Numbered from the stretch's first letter, positions 54,489 to 63,512 are shown. The stretch: DNA of 64,000 nt from Gimesia sp. (GCF_040219335.1 NZ_JAVJSQ010000029.1:372001-436000), one strand, 5' to 3'. Notes: generated by a model from the letters alone, not told the origin. Made by a program: numbers and translations.

Positions 54489-56765
54489 ATGAGTAGAAAA
54501 GGCAACGAAGCACGTTCGGTATCGCTGTTTCCCTTTCTGGCGGTACTCATCTGTGCGATGGGAGCATTGATCTTCCTGCTGGTTGTCACCACGCGCCGAA
54601 TTCGACACCAGGCGGTCCTGCAGGTGCAGCAGGTGGTGATTGAAGAAACCGTGGAAGATGATCTCTTTCCACCGATTCTGTTTGGAGCAGAAGAAGCAGA
54701 ACCGGTGCAGGCCCCTCCCGTGGTGATGATACCTGAACCCGAGGTCAAAGAGCCGGAACCAGAACCTGAGCCAAAAATCATCAATCTGGCAGCCGATAAA
54801 GAGGCTCGCTTGAGAGCGCTGCAGTTGCAGAAGGCGAAAAAACTGGCTGCATTGAAAGATCAGAATCTGATGCTGGTTCGACTGAAAAATGAGTTGAGTC
54901 GGTCCGAAAGTCAGCTCAATGAAACGCAAAAACAGTTTCAGTCACTGCAGTCAAAAGACAAAGAACTCGACCAGAACCTGGCTAAGTTGAAAGAGCAGAA
55001 GGCACGTGTGGCAGAAATGCTGCAGGAAGAACTGAATTCGCTGGCAAAGAAAAAACAGTCACAAAAAACGGCCCGCAGTAAATATTCCATCGTTCCCTAT
55101 GACGGAAGAACCGGAACAGCCAAACGCCCCATTCTGATTGAATGTACGGATGAAGGACTGACCTTCCAGCCCGAAGGCATCACATTGACTCCAGATGATC
55201 TGCAGGACTTTACGCCGGGACACAATCCACTGCTCTCGGGAACTCAGGCTCTGTTTCGCTACTGGAGTGGTAAAGATCGGAATTCAGGTCAGGAACCCTA
55301 TGTTCTGATTCTGGTTCGTCCCAGCGGTAGTGTGGGTTACTATGTTGCCCGTAAGCTGCTGGGGAACCTGGATCTGGACTCTGGATACGAATTGATTGAT
55401 GCTGACTGGGAACTGGCATTGCCCAAACAGGATCCAATTGCGAAAGAGGTCTGCCAGGATGCGATCGACCGTGTGTTGAGTGGACGAAAGCAACTGGTCT
55501 CCCAACTGAATCAAAAACAGGCAGCCAGTCCCCAGGAACGTCGACTGCAGTTTGATGCTCGTACCGGAATGGTCCGTGTAATCGAACCGGAAGAAGGACT
55601 GGGAACTGGTCAAGGAACCGAAAAATCAGCCGTGGGAGGGACGGGTTCGGGAGATGGTAAATCACATTTCAGTGATGTTCTGACACCGCGACAGCAAATG
55701 GCTCGCGCCGAGTATCTCCGTAAGGTCGCCAATCAGCCAAACATTGTCTACAAAGAAGGCTTTGATGATGGAGACAGTGCACAGGGTGAGCGTGGCTCAG
55801 GCTCTGAGCTGGAACGGATCACAGGGAGAGGCACCTCCACCGGGAAAAGTGGACTGCCCGGAAGTCTGGAAGGGGCCGAAGTCTACGATCTGGATGAACT
55901 CAAACGCAGACCGGGCAGTGGATTCGGCGAAGAAGGAGGTTTGAAGCGGGCCAAGGTTATGGGCCGTGATCAATTGCGGGAAATGGCCGAGCAGCACCTG
56001 GTAGAACTGAAAAAATTACAGGGGCAGGGAGCATCTGGAGAACCAGGTCAATCGGGAGATCAACGAACACCAGGCGACCAGCAACTGGCAGGCAGCGCGG
56101 CCAGTGGTTCGACGAGGTCTGGACAGAGAGTGATCGAAAATCCGTACCTGAAAAAACAGGGGAGTCGAGAGGGAACTGCAGAGTCTGGTCAGACAGTCGC
56201 CGGACAGCAGGGTATGCGGTCTTCGGAATCTACTCCGGGAGCTTCTGCAAATCCATCTTCGTCGAACGCATCTTCCCAATCCAGCAATCCATTCCAGAGT
56301 TCTGCATCCGGTTCCTCGGCAGCAGGAGCAGGGAACGTGAATTCGGTTTCGCTGAGCCGCAGTCGCTCAGCACAGGCAGAGAGCGAGTCCTCAATGAACC
56401 GTCAATGGGGCCCACCTCAATCCCGTTCCGGTATTGGATTTGAAAGAGAAATCAGTATTCAGATCGGTTCAGATCGCATCATTGTCGGAGATGAAAAACA
56501 GCTGCAACTCGATCCGGGAATGTCGCCACAACGCTTACAGGCGTCGCTGTTCGCAGTCATGGATCAGTACGTACGATCCTGGGGACCTGCTCCTAAAGGT
56601 TTCTACTGGGTGCCTTCTCTGCAGTTTACAATCAGTCCCGGTGGGAACCAGTACTACGAACGGATAAAATCATCCGCCCAGAAAATGGGACTTGAGACCG
56701 AGGCACAGTATACGCTCGAGCCTTTACCGGCTGGTCCTGCTGCCTCAACGGGAAAGGAGCAGTAA
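54489..56765 (+). CDS. Single-pass envelope protein with coiled coil and duplicated alpha/beta module
   Basis: 758 aa. A short basic start, one membrane helix at about 13-35 (FPFLAVLICAMGALIFLLVV), a Pro/Glu-rich spacer, and a coiled coil at about 101-190. An alpha/beta module at about 205-315 includes PYVLILVRPSGSVGYYVARK. A long Gly/Ser/Gln-rich region follows, then a second, shorter copy of the strand-helix pattern near the end (LQFTISPGGNQYYERIKSSA). The topology is that of ExbD/TolR/MotB-like partners, but the helix lacks the Asp found in those proteins. The gene is 64 bases after the channel gene and one base before the next partner gene. Confidence 0.82.
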   Translation: MSRKGNEARSVSLFPFLAVLICAMGALIFLLVVTTRRIRHQAVLQVQQVVIEETVEDDLFPPILFGAEEAEPVQAPPVVMIPEPEVKEPEPEPEPKIINLAADKEARLRALQLQKAKKLAALKDQNLMLVRLKNELSRSESQLNETQKQFQSLQSKDKELDQNLAKLKEQKARVAEMLQEELNSLAKKKQSQKTARSKYSIVPYDGRTGTAKRPILIECTDEGLTFQPEGITLTPDDLQDFTPGHNPLLSGTQALFRYWSGKDRNSGQEPYVLILVRPSGSVGYYVARKLLGNLDLDSGYELIDADWELALPKQDPIAKEVCQDAIDRVLSGRKQLVSQLNQKQAASPQERRLQFDARTGMVRVIEPEEGLGTGQGTEKSAVGGTGSGDGKSHFSDVLTPRQQMARAEYLRKVANQPNIVYKEGFDDGDSAQGERGSGSELERITGRGTSTGKSGLPGSLEGAEVYDLDELKRRPGSGFGEEGGLKRAKVMGRDQLREMAEQHLVELKKLQGQGASGEPGQSGDQRTPGDQQLAGSAASGSTRSGQRVIENPYLKKQGSREGTAESGQTVAGQQGMRSSESTPGASANPSSSNASSQSSNPFQSSASGSSAAGAGNVNSVSLSRSRSAQAESESSMNRQWGPPQSRSGIGFEREISIQIGSDRIIVGDEKQLQLDPGMSPQRLQASLFAVMDQYVRSWGPAPKGFYWVPSLQFTISPGGNQYYERIKSSAQKMGLETEAQYTLEPLPAGPAASTGKEQ

Positions 56766-56766
56766 T

Positions 56767-57915
56767 ATGAGCCGCCGCACACCTCAGGGGGAAGCCGGAT
56801 TTGGTTCAGATTCCTTTCTGGATATCGTCGCGAACATTGTCGGGATTCTGATTATTCTGATCGTGATCGCTGGCGTCCGGATGAGTCAGGCACCGGTAAC
56901 GATCGCAAATACCGAAATCATACCACCTGCGGCACCCACTGTGATTGATGCCGATCTCGATGCCTTTCCCCCTGAGTTGGAAGCACCTCCTCTGCCGGCC
57001 CCCGTGGTCATATTGCCGGATCCGGAACCGGAAAAGCTGGTGCCGAAAGAACCGAAGATCATCTATCAACACCCCTCCGCAGAACTGCTGGCACAACTCG
57101 AAGCAGCGGAAGCCGAGCTCTCTCGCCTGGATCGCGTCATGCAGGAGCGGTCATCAGGAGCTCAGGATCTGCAGTCGCGTAAGCAGGCTGTCCGCGGTCA
57201 GGTCCAGTCGATGTTATCCGAGATCAATCAGAAGAGCAGTCGACTGGAACAGGAGTATCGACAGTTACTCAGCCTGGTCGATGAAACGAAGGCGGCACGT
57301 CAGCAACTGGAGCACGTGGTCGCCAAAGCACGGGAAGTCTCTGAGCCACGTGAACAGGTGAAAGAGCTGAAGCACCGTCTCACGCCCGTCAGTCAGTTGG
57401 TGACGGATAAGGAATGGCACTTTCTACTCTCTGAAAACCGTGTTTCTTATGTGCCTATCAATGAACTGCTGCTGGAGTTGAAACATGAGGTCATGAAGCG
57501 AGGCAGCTGGCTGGCCAAGTACCGTGAACATCATGGCAAAGTGGGGCCCATTCAGGGATACACCATGAATTATGTTGTCGAGCGACAACCCCTTTCTGCG
57601 CTGGATCAGTTACGGACCGGTGGCACGGGCGGATTTCGAGTCGGGGTCACCAAATGGGAAATTGGCCGTAGCGATGATGTATCAGGCGAAGCTCAAGAGG
57701 CAGCATTACGGCCTCAATCACAGTTCTCCCGGGCGTTGACTGAAATCGGGACCGGTTCGACGGTTACTTTCTGGGTGTACCCGGACAGCTTCGAACTGTA
57801 TCGAGAGCTGCAAAAATATGCCCATTCACTCGGATACCAGGTAGCCGGTCGTCCGCTGCCTTTTGGGGTACCCATTGCGGGGTCACCCGCAGGAACGCGT
57901 TCTGCAGGACAGTAA
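56767..57915 (+). CDS. ExbD/MotB-like single-pass partner protein
   Basis: 382 aa from the ATG at 56767, with AAGGAG seven bases upstream, inside the end of the preceding gene. A membrane helix covers about 17-38 (SFLDIVANIVGILIILIVIAGV). Asp19 sits at its N-terminal edge, where ExbD, TolR and MotB carry the proton-accepting Asp. A Pro/Glu-rich spacer, a coiled coil (about 100-215) and a C-terminal alpha/beta domain follow. That domain ends TVTFWVYPDSFELYRELQKYA, resembling the C-terminal pattern of the preceding protein. No OmpA-type peptidoglycan-binding domain is visible. It converges with the cnoX-like gene seven bases away. Confidence 0.83.
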   Translation: MSRRTPQGEAGFGSDSFLDIVANIVGILIILIVIAGVRMSQAPVTIANTEIIPPAAPTVIDADLDAFPPELEAPPLPAPVVILPDPEPEKLVPKEPKIIYQHPSAELLAQLEAAEAELSRLDRVMQERSSGAQDLQSRKQAVRGQVQSMLSEINQKSSRLEQEYRQLLSLVDETKAARQQLEHVVAKAREVSEPREQVKELKHRLTPVSQLVTDKEWHFLLSENRVSYVPINELLLELKHEVMKRGSWLAKYREHHGKVGPIQGYTMNYVVERQPLSALDQLRTGGTGGFRVGVTKWEIGRSDDVSGEAQEAALRPQSQFSRALTEIGTGSTVTFWVYPDSFELYRELQKYAHSLGYQVAGRPLPFGVPIAGSPAGTRSAGQ

Positions 57916-57922
57916 ACTACTT

Positions 57923-58786
57923 TTAATAGAGAAGAGTCGCCAGCTTGCGACGGTATGCGCTGGTCAGGGCTGACTGTGGCCCCAGCAGATCGAAGATTCG
58001 CAACATCGTGGCTTTGGCTTCCACGCCAGCTCCCGCCTTATCTTCTGCGATGATCGCCAGACAGATTTCCAGGGCTTCTTCATGTTTGTTGGATATGGCC
58101 AGGGCGTCAGCCAATGCGATTTTCAGGTCTGCATTATCAGGATCCGCCTCCAATGCTTTGCGAGCCTCTTCCACCCCACCCGCTTCGTCCGCGGCAGCCT
58201 GCAGTTCGAGCTGTGATTTAATCTGCTCCGCCTCGGGCTCCAGAAAGCCGCGGGTTTCCAGTTCTGCGATGATCTTGCCAGATTCATCGAAGCGAGACAG
58301 CTTTGCCAGCACAGCGGCCAGTCGCAGTTTGATGGCATCGTTTTTCGGATCGAGTTCTGCTGCTTCACGGTACTTGCCTTCTGCGGCCGCTGGATCGGTC
58401 TCTTCCAGGATCTGACCTTCCTGCAGCAACATATCGAGGGGGGAAGGTACCAGCTGCGTTACCCATTCCCGCAGTGACTCTTCGGGCAGGATCCCCTGGA
58501 AATGATCGACGGGTTGCCCGTTCAGGAAGGCGACCACAGTCGGAATCGACTGCACGCGGAATGCGGCCGCCAGGCCCTGTTGTTCGTCGATATTGATTTT
58601 GGCCAAGTGGACTTTTCCCTGGAATTCGTTGAGCACGTTTTCCAGCATGGGAGCCAGCTGCTGACAGGGCCCGCACCAGGGAGCCCAGAAATCAATGATG
58701 ATCGGTATTTGTTGCGACTTCTGCAGGACTTCGGTTTCGAAGTTCTCTTCGGTAACATCAATGATCCAGGGGGCATTGGCTGACAT
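57923..58786 (-). CDS. cnoX: CnoX/YbbN-like thioredoxin with TPR tail
   Basis: 287 aa. N-terminal thioredoxin domain (about 5-110) with the intact redox centre WCGPC at 37-41 (DFWAPWCGPC). The C-terminal half has helical TPR-like repeats (AAEGKYREAAELDPKNDAIKL, ADLKIALADALAISNKHEEA, each only partly quoted). This domain order is that of CnoX/YbbN chaperedoxins, which hold oxidised or unfolded proteins and pass them to chaperonins. The ATG at 58786 has AAGGAAA eight bases upstream; a TTG at 58840 is in frame but adds nothing typical of thioredoxins. Cytoplasmic. Confidence 0.9.
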   Translation of the reverse strand: MSANAPWIIDVTEENFETEVLQKSQQIPIIIDFWAPWCGPCQQLAPMLENVLNEFQGKVHLAKINIDEQQGLAAAFRVQSIPTVVAFLNGQPVDHFQGILPEESLREWVTQLVPSPLDMLLQEGQILEETDPAAAEGKYREAAELDPKNDAIKLRLAAVLAKLSRFDESGKIIAELETRGFLEPEAEQIKSQLELQAAADEAGGVEEARKALEADPDNADLKIALADALAISNKHEEALEICLAIIAEDKAGAGVEAKATMLRIFDLLGPQSALTSAYRRKLATLLY

Positions 58787-58840
58787 GTTGTGTTTCCTTA
58801 TCTGAGATCCCCAGGAAGGGAAACTCTGGTGGTTTGACAA

Positions 58841-59347
58841 TCAGTTCCGGGGGACAGGGAGTTCGCAGATTGCCCACTGCCCGAAATTTTCTTCTACTTC
58901 AATCTGGACTGATTCGATCTGACTTGCGGTATCTGATCCTATCACAGTCAACAACTCCTGGCCAATCCAGTGCGCGATTAATTCAGCCGTTGTATTGGCA
59001 ATCGGCAGCAGGATGCAGTCCTCACGCGGGAAAACCCAGCGCCGCTCTTCGAAAGTGGCTTCGACTTCATTCTGATCTTCCCTGACTTTAATTTTATCGT
59101 GAAGTGTGGGAAGCAGAACACGGTGATCGAGCGCGTCTACCGTTTTCTGCAACTGATCGCGAAGCGCAATGAAATCGAAGACATAACCGTTTTCGTCGAG
59201 AGGCCCGGTCAGCTCAGCAGCGACACGCCAGTTGTGACCGTGCAGACGCTCACAGATATTGCCGTTGAATGTGATAAAGTGTGCCGCACTGAAGACGAGG
59301 TGGTCTTTGGTAACGCGAACTTTGTATCGGGGGACGCTATCCTTCAT
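58841..59347 (-). CDS. QueD/6-pyruvoyl-tetrahydropterin synthase family enzyme
   Basis: 168 aa. Zinc ligands His23 (SAAHF), His36 and His38 (LHGHNW), with the catalytic Cys32 in the CxxxHGH arrangement, and LDHRVLLP further on, all typical of the PTPS/QueD family. QueD makes 6-carboxy-5,6,7,8-tetrahydropterin for queuosine; other members serve biopterin or folate-type routes. At 168 aa it is longer than the usual 120-aa QueD because of an insertion around residues 85-105. No other queuosine gene is nearby, so the exact reaction is open. It overlaps the CitG-like gene by 11 bases, so the two are translationally coupled. Confidence 0.88.
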   Translation of the reverse strand: MKDSVPRYKVRVTKDHLVFSAAHFITFNGNICERLHGHNWRVAAELTGPLDENGYVFDFIALRDQLQKTVDALDHRVLLPTLHDKIKVREDQNEVEATFEERRWVFPREDCILLPIANTTAELIAHWIGQELLTVIGSDTASQIESVQIEVEENFGQWAICELPVPRN

Positions 59348-60242
59348 GAATTAACGAGCTCAATTCCGCTTGAAGAGGTGGAGGGACTTTTTCTCTGATT
59401 GTAGCCAGTGCAGGGGGCTTGATGAAACCGTCCCGCAGGGCAACAAACAAAGCCGCGACGATTAAATCGGCTGTCGTTCCCGGATTCCTGCGATTTCCTG
59501 TCTCGCGCAACCAGTGGTCAAGTTCCTGCAAGCTGCTCTCAAGGTTTTCCGCCTGTAAGGTCTCGCGAGCTCGCCGGGCAGCTTCCTCCGCTTCAGCTAG
59601 CCCACACTTACGGGCGATCAATGTATCCGGACAGTCGGCCATCAGTTGGAGCTGCAGACGAATGACGGCGGTCTCCCAGTCTGAGGATTGATTCCAGAAT
59701 TCCTGCAGTGCGGGGACCGCTGTCTGGAGGGTGATTTGAAATCCGCTGGCATATTCTCGCGCGATGGCATCCCGCTCAGCTGCCAGGGCCATGACTTCGC
59801 GCAGTGTGCCCGTTGGTTCGTCTGAGATATCCTGCGTTTCCGTCGCTCCCAGGCCCCCCGGACAGGCCACTCTGATTGCCTCGTAAACCAGAAGTGCGTC
59901 GGCGATACTCAATCCATCCAGAATCGATTCAATCCCCTCAGAGATGGTTAGCTCAGTCGGTACGGCCAGCAGAGGGGCCAGTAACAGGACCATGCCCAGG
60001 TTGGAGTTGCTGGCAGAGACATCCCGGGTTGCTGTGATGCAGTTCAAGACGGTTTCGCCTATACTGCCTGGCTCTGACTGTGGGAGCAGGGGGGCAATCG
60101 CCCGTGCAGAGTGGAGGAAATCGACGTATGTCAGATCGGGAAACGAGGCGCCGGGGTGCACATTCCCCGGCTTTTGTGAGGTCGCTTCGAGCAGGCAGGC
60201 CAGATAGCACCAGTTTTCGAGTTGTGCTTTATTTTGACTCAT
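59337..60242 (-). CDS. CitG/MdcB-like triphosphoribosyl-dephospho-CoA synthase family protein
   Basis: 301 aa from the ATG at 60242; a TTG at 60284 would add 14 residues. The family signature LLEATSQKPGNVHPG stands near the start, followed by ASNSNLGMVLLLAPL and, near the end, RNPGTTADLIVAALFVAL, both characteristic of CitG-type enzymes. Classical CitG makes the prosthetic group precursor of citrate lyase, but no citrate-lyase or malonate-decarboxylase gene is near. Its coupling to a pterin-type gene suggests a cofactor role instead; this is inference. Divergent from the aldolase gene. Confidence 0.87.
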   Translation of the reverse strand: MSQNKAQLENWCYLACLLEATSQKPGNVHPGASFPDLTYVDFLHSARAIAPLLPQSEPGSIGETVLNCITATRDVSASNSNLGMVLLLAPLLAVPTELTISEGIESILDGLSIADALLVYEAIRVACPGGLGATETQDISDEPTGTLREVMALAAERDAIAREYASGFQITLQTAVPALQEFWNQSSDWETAVIRLQLQLMADCPDTLIARKCGLAEAEEAARRARETLQAENLESSLQELDHWLRETGNRRNPGTTADLIVAALFVALRDGFIKPPALATIREKVPPPLQAELSSLIHEG

Positions 60243-60406
60243 ATACGCTGGATTGATTGATGGTCGGTGAAAATCTGCGTACAACAGTAAGTAAAGACTG
60301 TTAAGTATCTTGCGGGGGAATTCACTCCGAGGTCAATTCTGCAGAATCCATCCAGAGAATTGAAGTCTCTGACAACTTGAACCGAACAGGTAACAGGAAT
60401 TGTTTT

Positions 60407-61339
60407 ATGAGCCCATCGATTGAGCGTCAACAGCTGCAAACTGTGCATATTGTCCCACTGACCGCCTTCGATCAGCAGGATCGGATCAACGTCGAGATGC
60501 AGTCGGCACACACGGCGAAACTGTATGAGGCAGGCATGCGTGTATATCTACCTGGGGCAGGGACCAGTGAATTTCATAGTCTGCTACCAGAAGAAATTGT
60601 GCAACTGGTGAAGATCACTCGCGAAGTGACCGGTCCGGAAACCCTGATTTTTGCACCCATCGGTTACCAGGTAAATGCAGCAAAGCAACTGGCGGTTGAC
60701 TGTCTGGAGGCAGGGGCCACCGGCATCATGTTCATGCCTTTTGCTCATCCTTACATGAGTGATCGCGGGGCGGAAGAGTATTACCGTGCCGTGATGGACG
60801 CTGCCGACTGTCCTACCTTGTTCTATAAGAAAGCGGCGATTCCCAGTGATGAGCTGCTGCTGGAACTGGCCGCTGACGAGCGGGCCGTGGGAGTCAAGTA
60901 TTCGGTGAATCAGATGCATCAGTTCCGCACAACGGTCAGCGCCGATACGGAAGGCATGGAATGGGTCTGCGGTTCTGCGGAGCGGTTTGCGCCTTATTAC
61001 ATGCTGGCTGGTTCAGGTGGATTTACCAGCGGAGCCGGGAATGTGTGTCCGCATCTGTCGCTGGCGATGCACGCGGCGTTTCTCGCGGGCGACTATGCCG
61101 ACGGAATGCGGATTCAGCAACTAATCCTGCCGATCGAAGATTATCGGGCACGCTGCGGGGACAGCTTCAACATCAGCATGTTGAAGTATGCCATTACTCT
61201 GACCGGTGCAGATTTCGGGCCTCCGCGGCCACCTCAGCGGACACTGACCAGCGAACAGGAAGCAGAAATTCGTCAGCTGATGGAGCCGGTTCTGGCTGCG
61301 GAAGCTGAATTGGCGCAACAAAAAAGCCCCGTTTCGTAA
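60407..61339 (+). CDS. DHDPS/N-acetylneuraminate lyase superfamily protein
   Basis: 310 aa class I aldolase-fold enzyme. Visible: GAGTSEFHSL (equivalent of the GTTGE motif, near 50-59), Tyr140 in LFYKK, and the Schiff-base Lys164 in VGVKYS. These suggest a pyruvate- or 2-oxoacid-type lyase or dehydratase; the substrate cannot be read from sequence, and true DapA seems unlikely given the departures around the Tyr and Lys motifs. The ATG at 60407 has AGGA nine bases upstream; an in-frame TTG at 60377 is less likely. The stop codon lies inside the terminator hairpin. Confidence 0.88.
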   Translation: MSPSIERQQLQTVHIVPLTAFDQQDRINVEMQSAHTAKLYEAGMRVYLPGAGTSEFHSLLPEEIVQLVKITREVTGPETLIFAPIGYQVNAAKQLAVDCLEAGATGIMFMPFAHPYMSDRGAEEYYRAVMDAADCPTLFYKKAAIPSDELLLELAADERAVGVKYSVNQMHQFRTTVSADTEGMEWVCGSAERFAPYYMLAGSGGFTSGAGNVCPHLSLAMHAAFLAGDYADGMRIQQLILPIEDYRARCGDSFNISMLKYAITLTGADFGPPRPPQRTLTSEQEAEIRQLMEPVLAAEAELAQQKSPVS

Positions 61340-61351
61340 AACGGGGCTTTT
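61322..61351. terminator. Bidirectional intrinsic terminator between the aldolase and fusA genes
   Basis: AAAAGCCCCGTTT (61322-61334) pairs with AAACGGGGCTTTT (61339-61351) around the loop CGTA. T-runs on both strands let it serve the plus-strand aldolase gene and the minus-strand fusA gene, whose stop is at 61368. The aldolase stop codon TAA (61337-61339) is in the loop, so the left arm encodes its last residues. Confidence 0.92.
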
Positions 61352-61367
61352 CGTTTGATTCTCAGAA

Positions 61368-63512
61368 TCAGGCAGTTGCCATCCGTTCTTCTTTTTCTTT
61401 CAGACGACGGGCAACGACTTCTTCCTGAATGTTACGTGGAACCTGGGCATAGCGTGAGAATTCCATACTGAATCCACCTTTACCCTGGGTCATGGAACGC
61501 AGTTCGTTGGCATAGTCAAACATGCTTGCCAGCGGGACTTCAGCGATGAAGACACTCGTTCCCATTTTGGTTTCCGATGTATTGATCACACCACGTTTCT
61601 GAGCGATATGACCAGTGACAGCACCCTGGAATTCTTCAGGAACTTCCACTTCGAGTTTCATGATCGGCTCGAGCAGTGCCATGTTTGCTTTCTTCAGAGA
61701 GTCACGCATACAGTTGAATGCGGCAACGTTGAACGCCATTTCTGAAGAGTCAACATCGTGGTAGCTACCGTCTGACAGAGTGGCGGAAACTCCCACAACT
61801 TCACATTCGCACAAGGGGCCTTTAACGAGAGCCCGCTGGAATCCTTTGTCCACAGCCGGAATGTATTCTTTGGGAATACGCCCCTGAGTGATCGCATTAT
61901 TAAATTCGTAGGTTTCGCTGTCGTTTTCCACTGCCATCGGCTCAATTTTACCAACGACGTGTGCGTACTGACCGGAACCGCCAGTCTGCTTTTTGTGCTT
62001 GTGGTTGTATTCCACAGGGATGGTCGGTGTTTCGCGGTAAGCCACACGGGGTTCACCCACGATACATTCGACTTTGTATTCGCGTTTGATACGTTCGATG
62101 TAAACATCGAGGTGCAACTGACCCATACCAGCGATGATGGTCTGATTGGTTTCTTCATCAGTCATCACGTGGAAGGTGGGGTCTTCGCGGTTGAATCGCT
62201 GAATCGCTTTAGCCAGACGATCGGCACCGTCCCGGTCGAGTGGTTCGATCGAGAGACGAATCACAGGCTCAGGTACAAAGATACTTTCCAGAGCGTAGTT
62301 TTCACCATCGCTACAGAACGTATCCCCGGAGGCACACTCCATACCTACAGCTGCGATAATGTCACCAGCTTCACCTACATCAACGTCTTCACGGCTGTCA
62401 GCGTGCATACGCACCAACCGGCCGAAGCGGGTAGAGTTCCCGGTTCGGGTGTTGACGTAGCTCTGACCTTTTTCAATTTTACCCTGATAGATTCGCATGT
62501 AGGTCAGCTGACCGAAGGTTTCGTCGACAATCTTGAAGGCCATGGCGACCAGAGGTTTGTCGGAAGAGTGAGACAGCTTCGTACGGAACGAATCGCTGTG
62601 AGTATCTTCTGCTCCTTCTTTGATGGCTTTCTGCTGGGCGTCCAGGTCAATCGCGGAGATTTCACGATCGAGCGGGCTGGGCAGGAAGCGAACCACGGCG
62701 TCAAGCAGAGTCTGCACACCTTTGTTTTTGAAAGCTGTTCCCATCATGACGGGGGTGATTTCGTGAGACAGAGTCGCTTCACGAATGACTTTGTAAATGT
62801 CGTCAACGGGAATTTCTGCCTCTTCCAGCAGGGCGACCATCAGGTCGTCGCTGAACATGGAGAGGGTTTCCAGCATCGCGGCGCGAGCTTCTTCAGCAGC
62901 AGCTTTGAACTGCTCAGGAATTTCGCCGAGGACTTCTTTTTCACCCTGTTCGCCTTCGTAGGTGACAGCCTGCATGGTTACGAGGTCAACCACACCATCG
63001 AACTGAGCACCTTCGCCCATCGGAATCTGCAGCGGCAGAGGGACAACGTGCAGCTTTTCTTCGATCTGCTTGATTACACTGGCAGAATCAGCACCGGTAC
63101 GGTCCATCTTGTTGATGAAGGCAATACGGGGGACGCCATAACGTTTCATCTGACGGTCAACGGTCAGAGACTGGCTCTGTACACCGCCTACCGAGCAGAG
63201 AACCAGAACGGCACCGTCCAGTACGCGAAGACTACGTTCCACTTCCACGGTAAAGTCAACGTGGCCCGGGGTATCGATGATGTTGACAGTATAGTCTCTC
63301 CACTGCACCTGTGTGGCGGCAGAAGCGATGGTAATCCCACGCTCACGCTCCAGGTCCATACTGTCCATGGTTGCTCCACCGTCACCCCCTCGCACTTCAC
63401 GCACTTTGTGGATTCGGCCTGAGTAGTACAGAATCCGTTCGGTAAGTGTGGTTTTACCAGAGTCGATGTGAGCCGAAATACCAATGTTTCGATACTTGTC
63501 CAGATTTTTCAT
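61368..63512 (-). CDS. fusA: Elongation factor G, mitochondrial-type (spdEFG1-like)
   Basis: 714 aa ribosomal translocase. G1 is AHIDSGKTT, G2 RERGITI, G3 DTPGHVDF, G4 NKMD, all intact. The remaining EF-G domains are complete: YNHKKQTGGSGQYAHV in domain IV and a C-terminal FSRYAQVPRNIQEEV. The AHIDSGKTT form, with RGGDGGATMDSMDLERERG, is that of mitochondrial EF-G1 and the related spdEFG1 group found in planctomycetes and spirochaetes. It stands alone rather than in a str operon (no rpsL, rpsG or tuf beside it). The transcript ends at the bidirectional hairpin 17 bases past the stop. Confidence 0.96.
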   Translation of the reverse strand: MKNLDKYRNIGISAHIDSGKTTLTERILYYSGRIHKVREVRGGDGGATMDSMDLERERGITIASAATQVQWRDYTVNIIDTPGHVDFTVEVERSLRVLDGAVLVLCSVGGVQSQSLTVDRQMKRYGVPRIAFINKMDRTGADSASVIKQIEEKLHVVPLPLQIPMGEGAQFDGVVDLVTMQAVTYEGEQGEKEVLGEIPEQFKAAAEEARAAMLETLSMFSDDLMVALLEEAEIPVDDIYKVIREATLSHEITPVMMGTAFKNKGVQTLLDAVVRFLPSPLDREISAIDLDAQQKAIKEGAEDTHSDSFRTKLSHSSDKPLVAMAFKIVDETFGQLTYMRIYQGKIEKGQSYVNTRTGNSTRFGRLVRMHADSREDVDVGEAGDIIAAVGMECASGDTFCSDGENYALESIFVPEPVIRLSIEPLDRDGADRLAKAIQRFNREDPTFHVMTDEETNQTIIAGMGQLHLDVYIERIKREYKVECIVGEPRVAYRETPTIPVEYNHKHKKQTGGSGQYAHVVGKIEPMAVENDSETYEFNNAITQGRIPKEYIPAVDKGFQRALVKGPLCECEVVGVSATLSDGSYHDVDSSEMAFNVAAFNCMRDSLKKANMALLEPIMKLEVEVPEEFQGAVTGHIAQKRGVINTSETKMGTSVFIAEVPLASMFDYANELRSMTQGKGGFSMEFSRYAQVPRNIQEEVVARRLKEKEERMATA

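Noticed and set aside
52928-57915. MotA/TolQ operon considered as a Zorya anti-phage system
   Set aside because: The long tail resembles ZorA, but there is no OmpA-type domain in the partners and no ZorC, ZorD or ZorE gene alongside.
61959-63422. Plus-strand open frame of 487 codons opposite fusA
   Set aside because: It is the antisense shadow of a highly conserved gene with strong codon bias; the His/Phe/Val-rich translation has no domain.
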